Part shown: piece by piece, positions 1 through 7,111 of the stretch
How positions within the stretch are numbered: position 1 is the first letter of the stretch
How the letters are laid out: the number at the start of each line of letters is the position of its first letter
Assembly: GCA_018816815.1 (NCBI GenBank)
Contig: JAHIVD010000078.1
Location: 1 to 23,342, forward strand
Origin: Patescibacteria group bacterium
GTDB lineage: Bacteria; Patescibacteriota; Microgenomatia; Daviesbacterales; UBA10151
Length of the DNA: 23,342 nucleotides
Direction: 5' to 3'
The notes under the pieces: model-generated
Seen by the model: only the letters and a program-made list of their open reading frames with translations
Database searches by the model: none
What the model was told of the DNA's origin: nothing
Program-made: the position numbers and the translations under genes

Positions 1-227
1 ATATCTTTTCCTTTGAAAAACTGCTTACCTTCTGTGGGTGTGTCCAGTGCACCCATAATGTGCATCAGTGTTGATTTTCCACTACCGGAGGGTCCCATAA
101 TTGCCACAAACTCGCCTTGGTTAATAACAACGTCAACACCGTTTAGAGCCTGGTAGAAATCTGTCCCAATTGGATACTTTTTTATGATCCCTTGTAGGTT
201 AATAAGTGCTGAGTTTCCATTTACCAT
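1..227 (-). CDS. ABC transporter ATP-binding protein, MacB/LolD-like (N-terminal part, cut by window edge)
   Basis: Only the first ~75 residues lie in the window; the gene runs off the left edge. They show the start of an ABC ATPase: an A-loop-type aromatic (KYPIGTDFYQAL), then a Walker A motif GPSGSGKST followed by LMHIMGALDTPTEG, which is typical of the MacB/LolD/FtsE-like export ATPases. The ATG sits one base after the stop of the adaptor gene, so the two are almost certainly co-transcribed and translationally coupled. The ATPase would power a transporter whose extracytoplasmic adaptor is the preceding gene. The permease is presumably beyond the window. Substrate cannot be told from sequence. 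Walker B, signature and H-loop are outside the window. Confidence 0.9.
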   Translation of the reverse strand, partial: MVNGNSALINLQGIIKKYPIGTDFYQALNGVDVVINQGEFVAIMGPSGSGKSTLMHIMGALDTPTEGKQFFKGKD

Positions 228-228
228 A

Positions 229-1425
229 TTAGAAGCCGAACGGACTTTTTCGTTCTGCCTTTTCATTGGTAAGCGACACAATAATTTTTTGCCCTTCCGC
301 AAGACCTTCGATAATCTGAGCAAACTCTTTTCCTTTTACGCCCATTTTTATTGGCAAAAACTCCATCTCACCGCTACTATTTAATTTCCTGACTGCACGG
401 CCTTTTTGGTATGGTTTTACTGCCGTAGCCGGGACTGCCAATACATTTTCCAATTTATTAGTAACAATATCCACATCCACAGTCATCCCTGCTTTGAGTT
501 TTTCATTAAGATCAGTTATATCAATATAAACATTAAAGCCGACTACGCCCTGGGTTACGGTTCCGGTTTCATCAACCCTAGTAACTACACCTTTATAGAT
601 TTTGTCATCAACCGCATCTGTTTTAACTGAAGCTTCCTGACCAACTTCTATTTTATTTATGTCGCTTTCGCCAACAGAAATCATTGCTTCTGCTGCCCTA
701 AGGTTTCCGATTTTTAACGCTGGTGACGTTGGAGCAAGCGGGGCATTTACAATGACACTGCCTCCTTTGGTAACCGACAAATTTGATATTACACCTGAAA
801 TTGGAGCTGTTACTGTTGCATTTTGTGTTGCCTGATATGCAACCTGTGCGGAGGTAAGCTGTGCACGGGCTGCTACTAGCCCGTCATACGCATTATCATT
901 TGCTACTTCTGCAGTTGTTCTTGTTTCCTTCTGCAGAAAACTTTCGTCATCGTCATGGTCCTTTACATCATCATGTACCCGATCAACGATAGCCTCAGTA
1001 CTACGGCGTGTATTTTCTGCTTGCTGCAGTGCTGAAGCTGCAACCTGGTAAGCTGCAAATGCAGCTGTTTTCTCCTGCTGCGTTGCAGTGCTTTTAACAG
1101 TAAAAAGTTCCTGCCCTTCACTGACCCCTTTGCTGTTTGAAACAAAAACATCTTCGATCACACCATTGGTTGGAGAGTAAATATTTACAGTGCCGTTTGT
1201 TGTAATAATCCCTGACTCTGAAATAATTTCAGTTACTGTCCGTTTTTGGGCTGTGTCGAAAATATATCCGTTTTTTTCACTGTTTAAAAACCTTTTCCCT
1301 GCAAAAAAGGCAATAATTAAAATCAAGGCAGCAAAAACAACCTTTTTCTTCCATGAAGATCTAATAAGCCAGCTTGCTAATTTGCGGAGCATATGTGTAA
1401 TTCTTTTTAGAATATTTATTAACAT
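229..1425 (-). CDS. HlyD/MacA-family membrane fusion (periplasmic adaptor) protein
   Basis: A 398-residue adaptor of a tripartite-type or MacAB-like exporter. The cytoplasmic N-terminus is basic, one membrane anchor lies at about residues 29-44 (VVFAALILIIAFFAG), and the rest is extracytoplasmic. After the first half of the lipoyl/barrel-sandwich domain (ISESGIITTNGTVNIYSPTNGVIEDV) comes a short alpha-helical hairpin (about 115-205) with an acidic His/Asp-rich patch. The second lipoyl half (ATVTAPISGVISNLSVTKGG) and beta-barrel/membrane-proximal domains follow. The next gene, one base downstream, is the ABC ATPase. An internal ATG at residue 12 is an alternative start; neither ATG has a clear Shine-Dalgarno. 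An extended -10 box lies 13 bases upstream. Family placement is firm; the exported substrate is unknown. Confidence 0.9.
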   Translation of the reverse strand: MLINILKRITHMLRKLASWLIRSSWKKKVVFAALILIIAFFAGKRFLNSEKNGYIFDTAQKRTVTEIISESGIITTNGTVNIYSPTNGVIEDVFVSNSKGVSEGQELFTVKSTATQQEKTAAFAAYQVAASALQQAENTRRSTEAIVDRVHDDVKDHDDDESFLQKETRTTAEVANDNAYDGLVAARAQLTSAQVAYQATQNATVTAPISGVISNLSVTKGGSVIVNAPLAPTSPALKIGNLRAAEAMISVGESDINKIEVGQEASVKTDAVDDKIYKGVVTRVDETGTVTQGVVGFNVYIDITDLNEKLKAGMTVDVDIVTNKLENVLAVPATAVKPYQKGRAVRKLNSSGEMEFLPIKMGVKGKEFAQIIEGLAEGQKIIVSLTNEKAERKSPFGF

Positions 1426-1438
1426 ACTTATTTTTTTT

Positions 1439-1475
1439 ATTCTATCAGTTTATCATGTAACTTTTTCAAACTGAT
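1439..1475 (-). promoter_or_regulatory. Candidate promoter with inverted repeat for the adaptor-ATPase operon
   Basis: Read on the minus strand, TGATAGAAT (1439-1447) is an extended -10 box ending 13 bases before the adaptor ATG. TTGAAA at 1464-1469 could be a -35, but with a long 19-base spacer. An 8-bp perfect inverted repeat (ATCAGTTT at 1444-1451 and AAACTGAT at 1468-1475) brackets the spacer, as an operator would. The same -10 nonamer precedes the tRNA gene in this window. Operator function is inference. Confidence 0.45.
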
Positions 1476-1640
1476 CTTTTTATATCCACAATTATATTGT
1501 CTTCACAATTCTTTCTCAACCCTCTAAATATTAATAGATTTTAAGCCTATTCTACTAAAGTATGGTTTTCTAGGTGACTCCGAAAAAGATTTGAGGATTA
1601 AAACAGCAAGCTCTTTAAACTTATCACTTTTAAAGATGTT

Positions 1641-2255
1641 TCAAGCCGCACCATTATGCATTCGAGAATGATATAAACCTGTGCCTGGTCCCAACTGAAA
1701 ACCAAACATAGTTTTCGTAACTAAGCATATCTCCTCTAGGCCGTTGCCTTGATTTGGGCAATCTAGAGCTTTTCCCGCTAGATCCATATCAGGATATAAA
1801 ATAACTGTAATCATTCTTGTTAACGGAATTTCATCCATTATACGGTATCTGGTACCTATTCTCGCTTTGGTTAATATATTAACCGCATATTTATCCTCCT
1901 CATCTATTATATATTCTGTTAATGTAGTTGTACGTTTAATACCCAGAATTTCCTTATAATGTAGTCTTGGTAAGCTAATTTCATCTGCTGGAGGTGAACC
2001 CAGCAAAGGAGTTTCCTGACCCATGATTACTTCAATCCTCCCATCTCTTGATAAAACGCCTAGGCTATTTACAACCACAGCGAATACTCTATTTATTTCA
2101 TATACATCATGTTCAGGAGGGTTGCAAGCTAAACATATGATTAAATCTGGAATACATTTGTTTCTTAATGTTGCTTGTCCTACAAGGTCAATCCCTAAAA
2201 TGCTATTTGCTGCTTCAAAAATGTCTTTTGATGTTATTCCTCTTTCTATTCTCAT
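1641..2255 (-). CDS. Hypothetical protein, 204 residues, not recognised
   Basis: I do not recognise this family. It is a soluble-looking protein with no signal peptide or membrane segment. Visible features are two cysteines in LIICLACNPP (about residues 40-47), a central strand-rich stretch (INRVFAVVVNSLGVLSRDGRIEVIMGQETPL), and a C-terminal LGPGTGLYHSRMHNGAA tail. The ATG at 2255 is the first start after an upstream AT-rich region. A -10-like TATACA lies one base before the ATG, too close to serve a leaderless start, so the start or the promoter is uncertain. Gaps of over 200 bases downstream and 136 bases upstream suggest it is transcribed alone. Reading-frame length and codon use look genuine. 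No function is proposed. Confidence 0.65.
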   Translation of the reverse strand: MRIERGITSKDIFEAANSILGIDLVGQATLRNKCIPDLIICLACNPPEHDVYEINRVFAVVVNSLGVLSRDGRIEVIMGQETPLLGSPPADEISLPRLHYKEILGIKRTTTLTEYIIDEEDKYAVNILTKARIGTRYRIMDEIPLTRMITVILYPDMDLAGKALDCPNQGNGLEEICLVTKTMFGFQLGPGTGLYHSRMHNGAA

Positions 2256-2391
2256 CTGTATAAGAGCAGGTAGGCAGATTGTTAAGTTATGTATTTTTTG
2301 TATACATAGCTTATAATTTATTTATATATATCTTAATAAATATAAAGTCAATAATGTATTTAACAGGTTGAGTTCTGAATTTAGTAAAAAG

Positions 2392-3144
2392 CTAATTTTT
2401 AGAAGTTTTTTTAACCAAACCTTCAAAGGCACGGAGTATCTCAAGAGGGGTGACAAATACAATAGTATTATTTTTATCAGCAGATAGTTCACTTAAAGTT
2501 TGAAGGGTTCTAACATGTAAACCGCCTGGAGTTTTGCTAAGTTTTCCTGCTGCCAAAGCAATGTTTTCCGCTGCAGCTTTTTCCCCTTCTGCCCGGATAA
2601 TGATAGCTCTTCTTTCCCTCTCCGCCTCTGCCTGTCTTGCAATGACCCGTTTCATTTCATCCGGCAAAATAATATCTTTTAGTTCAACAGCTTCCACCTT
2701 TATACCCCAGGGGTCTGTGGCTTTGTCTATAATCATTTGAATTTTATCTGCCACCTCGTTTCTTTTAGATAAGAGATCATCAAGAGCGGTTTCTCCCACC
2801 ACATTTCTCATGGTAGTTTGGGCCAGCTGGGATACAGCATAGTAGAAATCTTCCACCTCAATCACAGCTTTATTTGCTGAATTAACACGATAATAAATAA
2901 CAGCATTAACTTTTGCAGAAACATTGTCACGGGTTATAGCTTCCTGATCAGGTACATCAACAGCTTTTACCCTTATATCTATTCTTGCCCAGGATTCAAT
3001 AACAGGCCAGACAATTCTCCATCCGGGATTCATCAAGCCAACATATTTGCCAAATCTAAACTTAACCCCACTCTCATATTCATTAACTTGTTTAATAGAA
3101 TAAAGAAGAAGTAGCACTAAAGGAGCAAACAGTATCAATTCCAT
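2392..3144 (-). CDS. SPFH/Band 7 protein, slipin (stomatin-like)
   Basis: A 250-residue membrane-anchored Band 7 protein. A single N-terminal hydrophobic segment (residues 2-18, ELILFAPLVLLLLYSIK) is followed by the slipin signature NEYESGVKFRFGKYVGLMNPGWRIVWPVIE. The SPFH core follows (VPDQEAITRDNVSAKVNAVIYYRV, about 62-90), then the coiled-coil region RQAEAERERRAIIIRAEGEKAAAENIA (about 170-196), which drives oligomerisation. Slipins form membrane-associated rings or scaffolds and are often paired with an NfeD-type membrane protein; no NfeD gene is next to it here. The TGTTATACT box at 3153-3161 ends 8 bases before the ATG, so it probably has its own promoter and a nearly leaderless transcript. 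Confidence 0.92.
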   Translation of the reverse strand: MELILFAPLVLLLLYSIKQVNEYESGVKFRFGKYVGLMNPGWRIVWPVIESWARIDIRVKAVDVPDQEAITRDNVSAKVNAVIYYRVNSANKAVIEVEDFYYAVSQLAQTTMRNVVGETALDDLLSKRNEVADKIQMIIDKATDPWGIKVEAVELKDIILPDEMKRVIARQAEAERERRAIIIRAEGEKAAAENIALAAGKLSKTPGGLHVRTLQTLSELSADKNNTIVFVTPLEILRAFEGLVKKTSKN

Positions 3145-3152
3145 TTGGGCAA

Positions 3153-3161
3153 AGTATAACA
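3153..3161 (-). promoter_or_regulatory. Extended -10 box of the slipin gene
   Basis: TGTTATACT on the minus strand, 8 bases before the ATG at 3144. No convincing -35 and no Shine-Dalgarno are visible. It matches the TGnTAnnnT box seen before other transcription units of this window. Confidence 0.5.
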
Positions 3162-3215
3162 GCTTTTACAAAGATTTGTTAGTTATCAATTAACCAGTTA
3201 AACCTTCAAAATAAC

Positions 3216-3548
3216 TCACAATCCTTTTTTAATCCAACGCCCGATAAACAAAACGACAAACAACGTAGATACAAGTGAAAACAAAATAGCGTTTATTTTT
3301 GGAAGGATAAGTGACGATATTTGAAAAGTGACAGCTAGAACTCCCGCACAGCCAACAAATAAGGCAGCTTTTTCTAATCGCCTGTTTTGCTTGTCGAGCT
3401 TTTCAATTGTTTCAATTAGCCTACCGGTTGCTTTTATCTGATTGATAAGGACTGAGGTGTTCTTCCAACTGTCGCTTTTGTCAATTCTTTTTCTATCGCG
3501 CCTTGATACTTTTAGTAAATCCTTAACGGGCCCAGGATCGCCGCTCAT
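3216..3548 (-). CDS. Hypothetical small membrane protein with two transmembrane helices
   Basis: A 110-residue protein without a recognised family. The N-terminal ~60 residues are charged and basic with heptad-like spacing (INQIKATGRLIETIEKLDKQNRRLEK), suggesting a cytoplasmic coiled coil. Two membrane segments follow at about 61-82 (AALFVGCAGVLAVTFQISSLIL) and 85-104 (INAILFSLVSTLFVVLFIG), and a short basic tail GRWIKKGL. This predicts both termini inside the cell. The start is well supported: a TGATAAAAT extended -10 lies exactly 6 bases before the ATG. It sits upstream of the slipin gene on the same strand (71-base gap), but that gene has its own -10, so co-transcription is not required. 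Confidence 0.65.
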   Translation of the reverse strand: MSGDPGPVKDLLKVSRRDRKRIDKSDSWKNTSVLINQIKATGRLIETIEKLDKQNRRLEKAALFVGCAGVLAVTFQISSLILPKINAILFSLVSTLFVVLFIGRWIKKGL

Positions 3549-3554
3549 ATTTCA

Positions 3555-3563
3555 ATTTTATCA
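3555..3563 (-). promoter_or_regulatory. Extended -10 box, leaderless-type, of the two-helix membrane protein gene
   Basis: TGATAAAAT on the minus strand with a 6-base gap to the ATG at 3548. Transcription starting about 7 bases after the box would begin at the A of the start codon. There is no Shine-Dalgarno. Confidence 0.55.
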
Positions 3564-3819
3564 TACCCAAGAAGAAGTGATTGTAAATAGCTACTTCAAT
3601 CGGTTTCAAGTTCTTGTAATAGGTTTCAACGTTGGCTGCCAATCAATTTACTTACTTGATGTTTCTTTTTAAGAACGGCAAGTATTGTAACCGATATTTG
3701 TACCTTCCTGTGTTATGATCAATGGCGGCAAAGGAATATGAAGTCTCAGTAGTTTTGAGAACAAATGAAACAATTAATCAATTCTGTGCACTATACTTAC
3801 ATCTATTTCAGGAAATAAT
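3564..3819. other. Intergenic region downstream of pdxT
   Basis: No convincing gene. A plus-strand TGTTATGAT (3711-3719) resembles the extended -10 boxes of this window. It is followed two bases later by an ATG opening a 33-codon frame (3722-3823) that overlaps the end of pdxT antisense. No Shine-Dalgarno or family resemblance supports it. I see no clear terminator hairpin for pdxST here. Confidence 0.4.
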
Positions 3820-4443
3820 TTAAATCCTGTATACCTGTTTTATAAAATACTCATGAAATACTGTTGAAGTAAGTTCCGGATGAAAGCAGGTTGCTAAATA
3901 ATAACTGTCACCTATTCTTTGTTCACAGGCTACAATCTCTTTCTTAATTCTTGCCAGTATCTCTAAATCCTTCCCAACTTTTTTTATTTTTGGTGCACGG
4001 ATAAATACTGCATTAATATTTCCCAGACTTATTTGTATGTTTTTTTCAAAAGATTCAGTTTGTTTTCCATAGGCATTTCTGTCTATTTCTATATCCATTA
4101 GCTCCAGGGTTTTCTGATCTGCAGTTTTGTGATGTACCACCTTAGCAAGCATAATTGCTCCCGCACAAGTGCCGAATATATTCTTAATTTTCTTCATACC
4201 TTCCCACATACCCTCTCTTTCACATAACTTATGCAAAGTGGTGCTTTCTCCACCCGGGATGATTAAGGCATCAAGGGTATGAATAATATCTTTAGCTCTG
4301 ACAGGCACTACCTCAATATCTAAATGAAGGTTTTTAGATGCGTTTTTAGTAGTTTCTATATGTTCTATGACATCGCCATGGAACGCAAGGACACCTATGC
4401 GGTTAAACACCTCGGGTAGCCATTTTTGTTTCAAGTGTTGCAA
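3820..4443 (-). CDS. pdxT: Pyridoxal 5'-phosphate synthase, glutaminase subunit PdxT
   Basis: Class I glutamine amidotransferase that hydrolyses glutamine and channels ammonia to PdxS. The catalytic triad is visible: Cys93 in FGTCAG, His188 and Glu190 in CFHPELT. The family signature PGGEST is at 63-68 and RNAYGKQTESFE (122-133) is conserved. The usual LQGDVREH near the N-terminus reads FHGDVIEH here, with His in place of Gln. The open frame starts at TTG 4443, but that codon is one base after an AGGAG. TTG at 4434 has 10-base spacing from the same AGGAG. GTG at 4410 gives the usual family length (196 residues) and overlaps the pdxS stop by 8 bases. The exact start is therefore unsure; the product is not. 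Co-transcribed with pdxS. Confidence 0.95.
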   Translation of the reverse strand: MQHLKQKWLPEVFNRIGVLAFHGDVIEHIETTKNASKNLHLDIEVVPVRAKDIIHTLDALIIPGGESTTLHKLCEREGMWEGMKKIKNIFGTCAGAIMLAKVVHHKTADQKTLELMDIEIDRNAYGKQTESFEKNIQISLGNINAVFIRAPKIKKVGKDLEILARIKKEIVACEQRIGDSYYLATCFHPELTSTVFHEYFIKQVYRI

Positions 4444-5281
4444 TCTCCTGTCCTTCCATGGCTTTACCTAGATTTTCGCTTGCTTTGGCTATTTTGCCGG
4501 GATCATTAAAATGAGCCACCGCATCAACTATTGCTTTTGCCATTTTTTCCGGATTATTGCTTTTGAATATTCCTGACCCTACAAATACTCCATCAACTCC
4601 AAGCTGCATACAAAGCGCTGCATCTGCAGGAGTTGCAATTCCGCCGGCAGCAAAATTAACAACCGGAAGTCTACCTAATTTTGCTGTTTGTAAGACTAAT
4701 TCATTTGACACTCGGTATTCCTTGGCTTTTTCCTTTAATTTTATAATTTGTTTTTTCTTTAGCAATACTTTAAGTTCAGCAATACCGCTATTTACCGCTC
4801 TTATGTGTTTTACCGCTTCAACAATATTGCCTGTGCCAGCCTCTCCTTTGGTTCTTATCATAACTGCTCCTTCTTCAATTCTACGTAGTGCTTCCCCCAG
4901 ATTACGGCAGCCGCAGACAAAAGGCACTTTAAACTTATGTTTATCAATATGAAACTGCTCATCAGCAGGTGTCAGCACTTCACTTTCATCCACAAAATCA
5001 ACCTTTAAAGATTCAAGAATCTGTGCTTCCACAAAATGTCCTATACGGCATTTTGCCATAACAGGTATGGTGACAACTTTCTGAATCCCTTTTATCATGA
5101 TAGGGTCAGACATCCTGGCTACTCCTCCTGCTGAGCGGATATCAGCTGGTACCCGCTCAAGTGCCATTACTGCTACTGCCCCTGCTTTTTCCGCAATATT
5201 GGCATGACCGGCATTCACCACATCCATGATGACTCCGCCTTTTAACATTTGAGCTAAATTTTTCCCAAGCCGGTTATTCAT
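4403..5281 (-). CDS. pdxS: Pyridoxal 5'-phosphate synthase, synthase subunit PdxS
   Basis: The (beta/alpha)8 synthase of the DXP-independent vitamin B6 route. It makes PLP from ribose 5-phosphate (or ribulose 5-phosphate), glyceraldehyde 3-phosphate and ammonia supplied by PdxT. Hallmark residues are present: Asp20 in GGVIMDVVNA, Lys77 in PVMAKCRIGH and Lys145 in RTKGEAGTGN. These match the catalytic Asp and two Schiff-base lysines of the family. ALERVPADIRSAGGVARMSDP and GRLPVVNFAAGGIATPADAA are also conserved. Length (292) is normal. Its ribose and triose phosphate substrates connect it to the pentose phosphate genes at the other end of the window, and its product is the cofactor of the glucan phosphorylase. 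A 240-base non-coding leader lies upstream. Confidence 0.97.
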   Translation of the reverse strand: MNNRLGKNLAQMLKGGVIMDVVNAGHANIAEKAGAVAVMALERVPADIRSAGGVARMSDPIMIKGIQKVVTIPVMAKCRIGHFVEAQILESLKVDFVDESEVLTPADEQFHIDKHKFKVPFVCGCRNLGEALRRIEEGAVMIRTKGEAGTGNIVEAVKHIRAVNSGIAELKVLLKKKQIIKLKEKAKEYRVSNELVLQTAKLGRLPVVNFAAGGIATPADAALCMQLGVDGVFVGSGIFKSNNPEKMAKAIVDAVAHFNDPGKIAKASENLGKAMEGQEIATLETKMATRGV

Positions 5282-5384
5282 AAGATTAATAAATAGTTTA
5301 ATAAATTCTATTCATAAGGCTCAATGGGGACAGTAATATTTTCTCGTTACATTTGAGCTATTTGATCTATTTGATTGTTTCTAA

Positions 5385-5440
5385 TGTGTTGCATTAGGTT
5401 CTGCAAATGATTTTACCACAGTATAAAGTTTTGCAACACA
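5385..5440 (-). promoter_or_regulatory. Candidate pdxST promoter flanked by a 9-bp inverted repeat
   Basis: On the minus strand TGGTAAAAT (5410-5418) matches the extended -10 type of this window, with TTGCAA (5431-5436) as a possible -35 at a short 15-base spacing. The perfect inverted repeat TGTGTTGCA (5385-5393) and TGCAACACA (5432-5440) encloses the -10, and its upstream arm overlaps the -35. If used, the pdxS mRNA would have a leader of about 120 bases, unlike the leaderless units nearby. That leader contains a 15-codon frame (5394 down to 5350, then a stop). Inference from motif positions only. Confidence 0.35.
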
Positions 5441-5521
5441 ATTGTAGTTTATCAGCTTCTCTTTTATTGGATATATGCTACATTCACAACTTTTTAGCTA
5501 TTATTTTAACTTTTTTTCCTG

Positions 5522-5794
5522 TCACTGCATTTTCTTTAAAGCAAAGTTCTGGAAGAGAATACTGTACATCAAGATATCTTCTGCTCTATTGTCTTTTTTG
5601 CTTAGTAATATTTCCTTAGTTTTTTTTAAAAGATTTCTAAGATAACTGTCTAACTGATAATTCTCTAGTTCGGATTCCCTTTTTAAAGCTTCCTCTTTAA
5701 ATCTGTTTGCCATAGAATGTGAACCTCTATGAAGTCCAAGAGCTACCCTTTTTAAATCCATGGCTAATGATTCTATAACCAGTTTCTGATTCAT
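5522..5794 (-). CDS. Hypothetical small helical protein coupled to DUF5674
   Basis: A 90-residue protein of unknown function. It looks entirely alpha-helical and soluble, with a charged middle (RFKEEALKRESELENYQLDSYLRNLLKKTKEILLSKKD) and a hydrophobic-aromatic C-terminal helix (AEDILMYSILFQNFALKKMQ). The N-terminal stretch MDLKRVALGLHRGSHSMANRFKEEA carries two histidines and an arginine. Its ATG overlaps the stop of the DUF5674 gene (ATGA arrangement), so the two proteins are translationally coupled and may act together. I see no nuclease or DNA-binding motif, so calling it half of a toxin-antitoxin pair would be speculation. Confidence 0.6.
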   Translation of the reverse strand: MNQKLVIESLAMDLKRVALGLHRGSHSMANRFKEEALKRESELENYQLDSYLRNLLKKTKEILLSKKDNRAEDILMYSILFQNFALKKMQ

Positions 5795-6129
5795 AAAATC
5801 TCTTTAAAGAAAAATTTGGTTAATTCCCCGTAAATTTTTCTTATCTTCGGATCCTGAACTTCATTGCTGGTATTTTTATCACTGGGTCTGATATTAATGA
5901 AGGAATTAAAATCAATAACTTTTGTTTCTAAATCAATTCCGCCGCCCCATAAATCTTTTTGTTTTGACCCCTGTTCTAAAAGAATCTTTTCTTCTTCGAA
6001 ATGAAGATCCATTCCAGCGGAACATATTTTCTGTTTAACATCAATTACAGTTTTGATATATACATCAAACACCTCTTTTAGTTTAGTAGTTTCGTTTTTA
6101 GTGAAGGGTTCACTCTTTGTAATTATCAC
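5791..6129 (-). CDS. DUF5674 family protein
   Basis: A 112-residue protein that I match to DUF5674 from its conserved core: VDVKQKICSAGMDLHFEEEKILLEQGSKQKDLWGGGIDLETKVIDFNSFINIRPSDKN. The family's typical pattern is G-x-x-LH-x-(D/E)-EE-x-x-LL-x-x-GS-x-Q-x-DLWG, then a strand with an (I/F)-NIRPS motif. No function is established for the family. Start is GTG at 6129 with a TGCTAAAAT extended -10 exactly 6 bases upstream, which points to a leaderless transcript of this gene plus the coupled 90-residue gene. That box sits just inside the 28-base gap after obg, so the pair has its own promoter although it follows obg on the same strand. Confidence 0.75.
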   Translation of the reverse strand: MIITKSEPFTKNETTKLKEVFDVYIKTVIDVKQKICSAGMDLHFEEEKILLEQGSKQKDLWGGGIDLETKVIDFNSFINIRPSDKNTSNEVQDPKIRKIYGELTKFFFKEIL

Positions 6130-6135
6130 AGCAGC

Positions 6136-6144
6136 ATTTTAGCA
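6136..6144 (-). promoter_or_regulatory. Extended -10 box, leaderless-type, of the DUF5674 gene
   Basis: TGCTAAAAT on the minus strand, separated by 6 bases from the GTG at 6129. No Shine-Dalgarno and no good -35. Confidence 0.55.
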
Positions 6145-6157
6145 CAACAGACTCTTT

Positions 6158-7081
6158 TTAATCTTCTAAGAGGATTTTAATAAGAGCTTGTACGGAGTCC
6201 CAATCATGTATTGATATAGGAAGGACCTTTTTTTTGTTTATTCTTTTTATCTTAATTTCTTTGAGATCTGATTTTGTCAGCAAAATAATCTCTTTTTTGT
6301 TTAAAAGACTGGAATTAAATTTTTTAAGTTCTTCCCTAATTATTTTATAATCCCCGGCAGGATCATCTGATTCGGAAGAAATGCAATGAAGCAAAAGCTC
6401 CACTTTTTCTATATGCTTTAGGAATTTATACCCCAAGCCTTTGCCTTCTGAGGCTCCTTCTATTAAACCCGGTATATCTGCTAAAACCTTACCATTCAAA
6501 ACTCCCAGGTTTGGTTCCAGGGTCGTAAAAGGATAATCACCAATTTTTGCATTAGCATTTGTGATTTCATTTAAAAGAGAACTTTTACCTGCATTCGGAA
6601 GTCCGATTAAGCCAAAGTTTGCAATTAATTTAAGTTTTATCTTTAATCTTTTTTCCTCTCCGCTAAGACCCTTTTGAGCATATCTTGGGGTTGTATTGAT
6701 TGAAGACTTAAAGGATTCATTTCCTCTTCCTCCTAATCCGCCTTTTGCCAGTAGTATTTCCTGGCCTTCTTCTATTAATTCGCTTTCCCTGTCTTCTTCA
6801 TCTGTAATGACAGTTCCTACTGGCATTGTTAAAATTAAATCTTTTCCGTTTGCTCCTGATCTTATCCTAGATCCTCCGTTTTTACCGTCTTCTGCCTTGC
6901 GTACCTTTTTGGAAAGAAACTGTTTCAAAACATATATATCAGATACGGCCCTTATTAAAACATCCCCGCCTTTGCCTCCATTTCCCCCATCAGGTCCTCC
7001 TGTTTTCTTTCCTCTAAAAGAAACGCGCCCTGCTCCGCCATGACCTGCTTTTACTATGATTTCTGCTTCATCTATCAGCAT
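6158..7081 (-). CDS. obgE: GTPase Obg/CgtA
   Basis: Ribosome-associated GTPase acting in large-subunit assembly and stress signalling. The N-terminal glycine-rich Obg fold (1-155) has the usual DEAEIIVKAGHGGAG, GGPDGGNGGKGGDV and KGGLGGRGN patterns. The G domain has G1 GLPNAGKSS (160-168), G2 TT in YPFTTLEPNLG, G3 DIPGL (202-206) and G4 TKSD (269-272). The G5 segment is PISIHD rather than the common S-A. The protein ends right after the G domain at residue 307, so the variable C-terminal domain found in many Obg proteins is absent. Upstream AAGGA with 10-base spacing to the ATG looks like a ribosome binding site. The 30-base gap to the glycosyltransferase gene suggests one GH57-GT32-obg operon. 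Confidence 0.96.
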   Translation of the reverse strand: MLIDEAEIIVKAGHGGAGRVSFRGKKTGGPDGGNGGKGGDVLIRAVSDIYVLKQFLSKKVRKAEDGKNGGSRIRSGANGKDLILTMPVGTVITDEEDRESELIEEGQEILLAKGGLGGRGNESFKSSINTTPRYAQKGLSGEEKRLKIKLKLIANFGLIGLPNAGKSSLLNEITNANAKIGDYPFTTLEPNLGVLNGKVLADIPGLIEGASEGKGLGYKFLKHIEKVELLLHCISSESDDPAGDYKIIREELKKFNSSLLNKKEIILLTKSDLKEIKIKRINKKKVLPISIHDWDSVQALIKILLED

Positions 7082-7111
7082 ATGGAAAATATCCTTGTTT
7101 TCGCATTTAAC

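Noticed and set aside
4557..4952. 131-codon plus-strand frame
   Set aside because: Antisense shadow of pdxS, whose motifs are complete.
5407..5619. 70-codon plus-strand frame upstream of the pdxS promoter region
   Set aside because: Leu/Phe/Ile-rich from AT-rich DNA, overlaps the end of the 90-residue gene antisense, and has no start signal.
6696..7043. 115-codon plus-strand frame rich in Pro, Ser and Phe
   Set aside because: It is the antisense of the Gly-rich Obg domain; the composition is the mirror of glycine codons, and Obg is certain.
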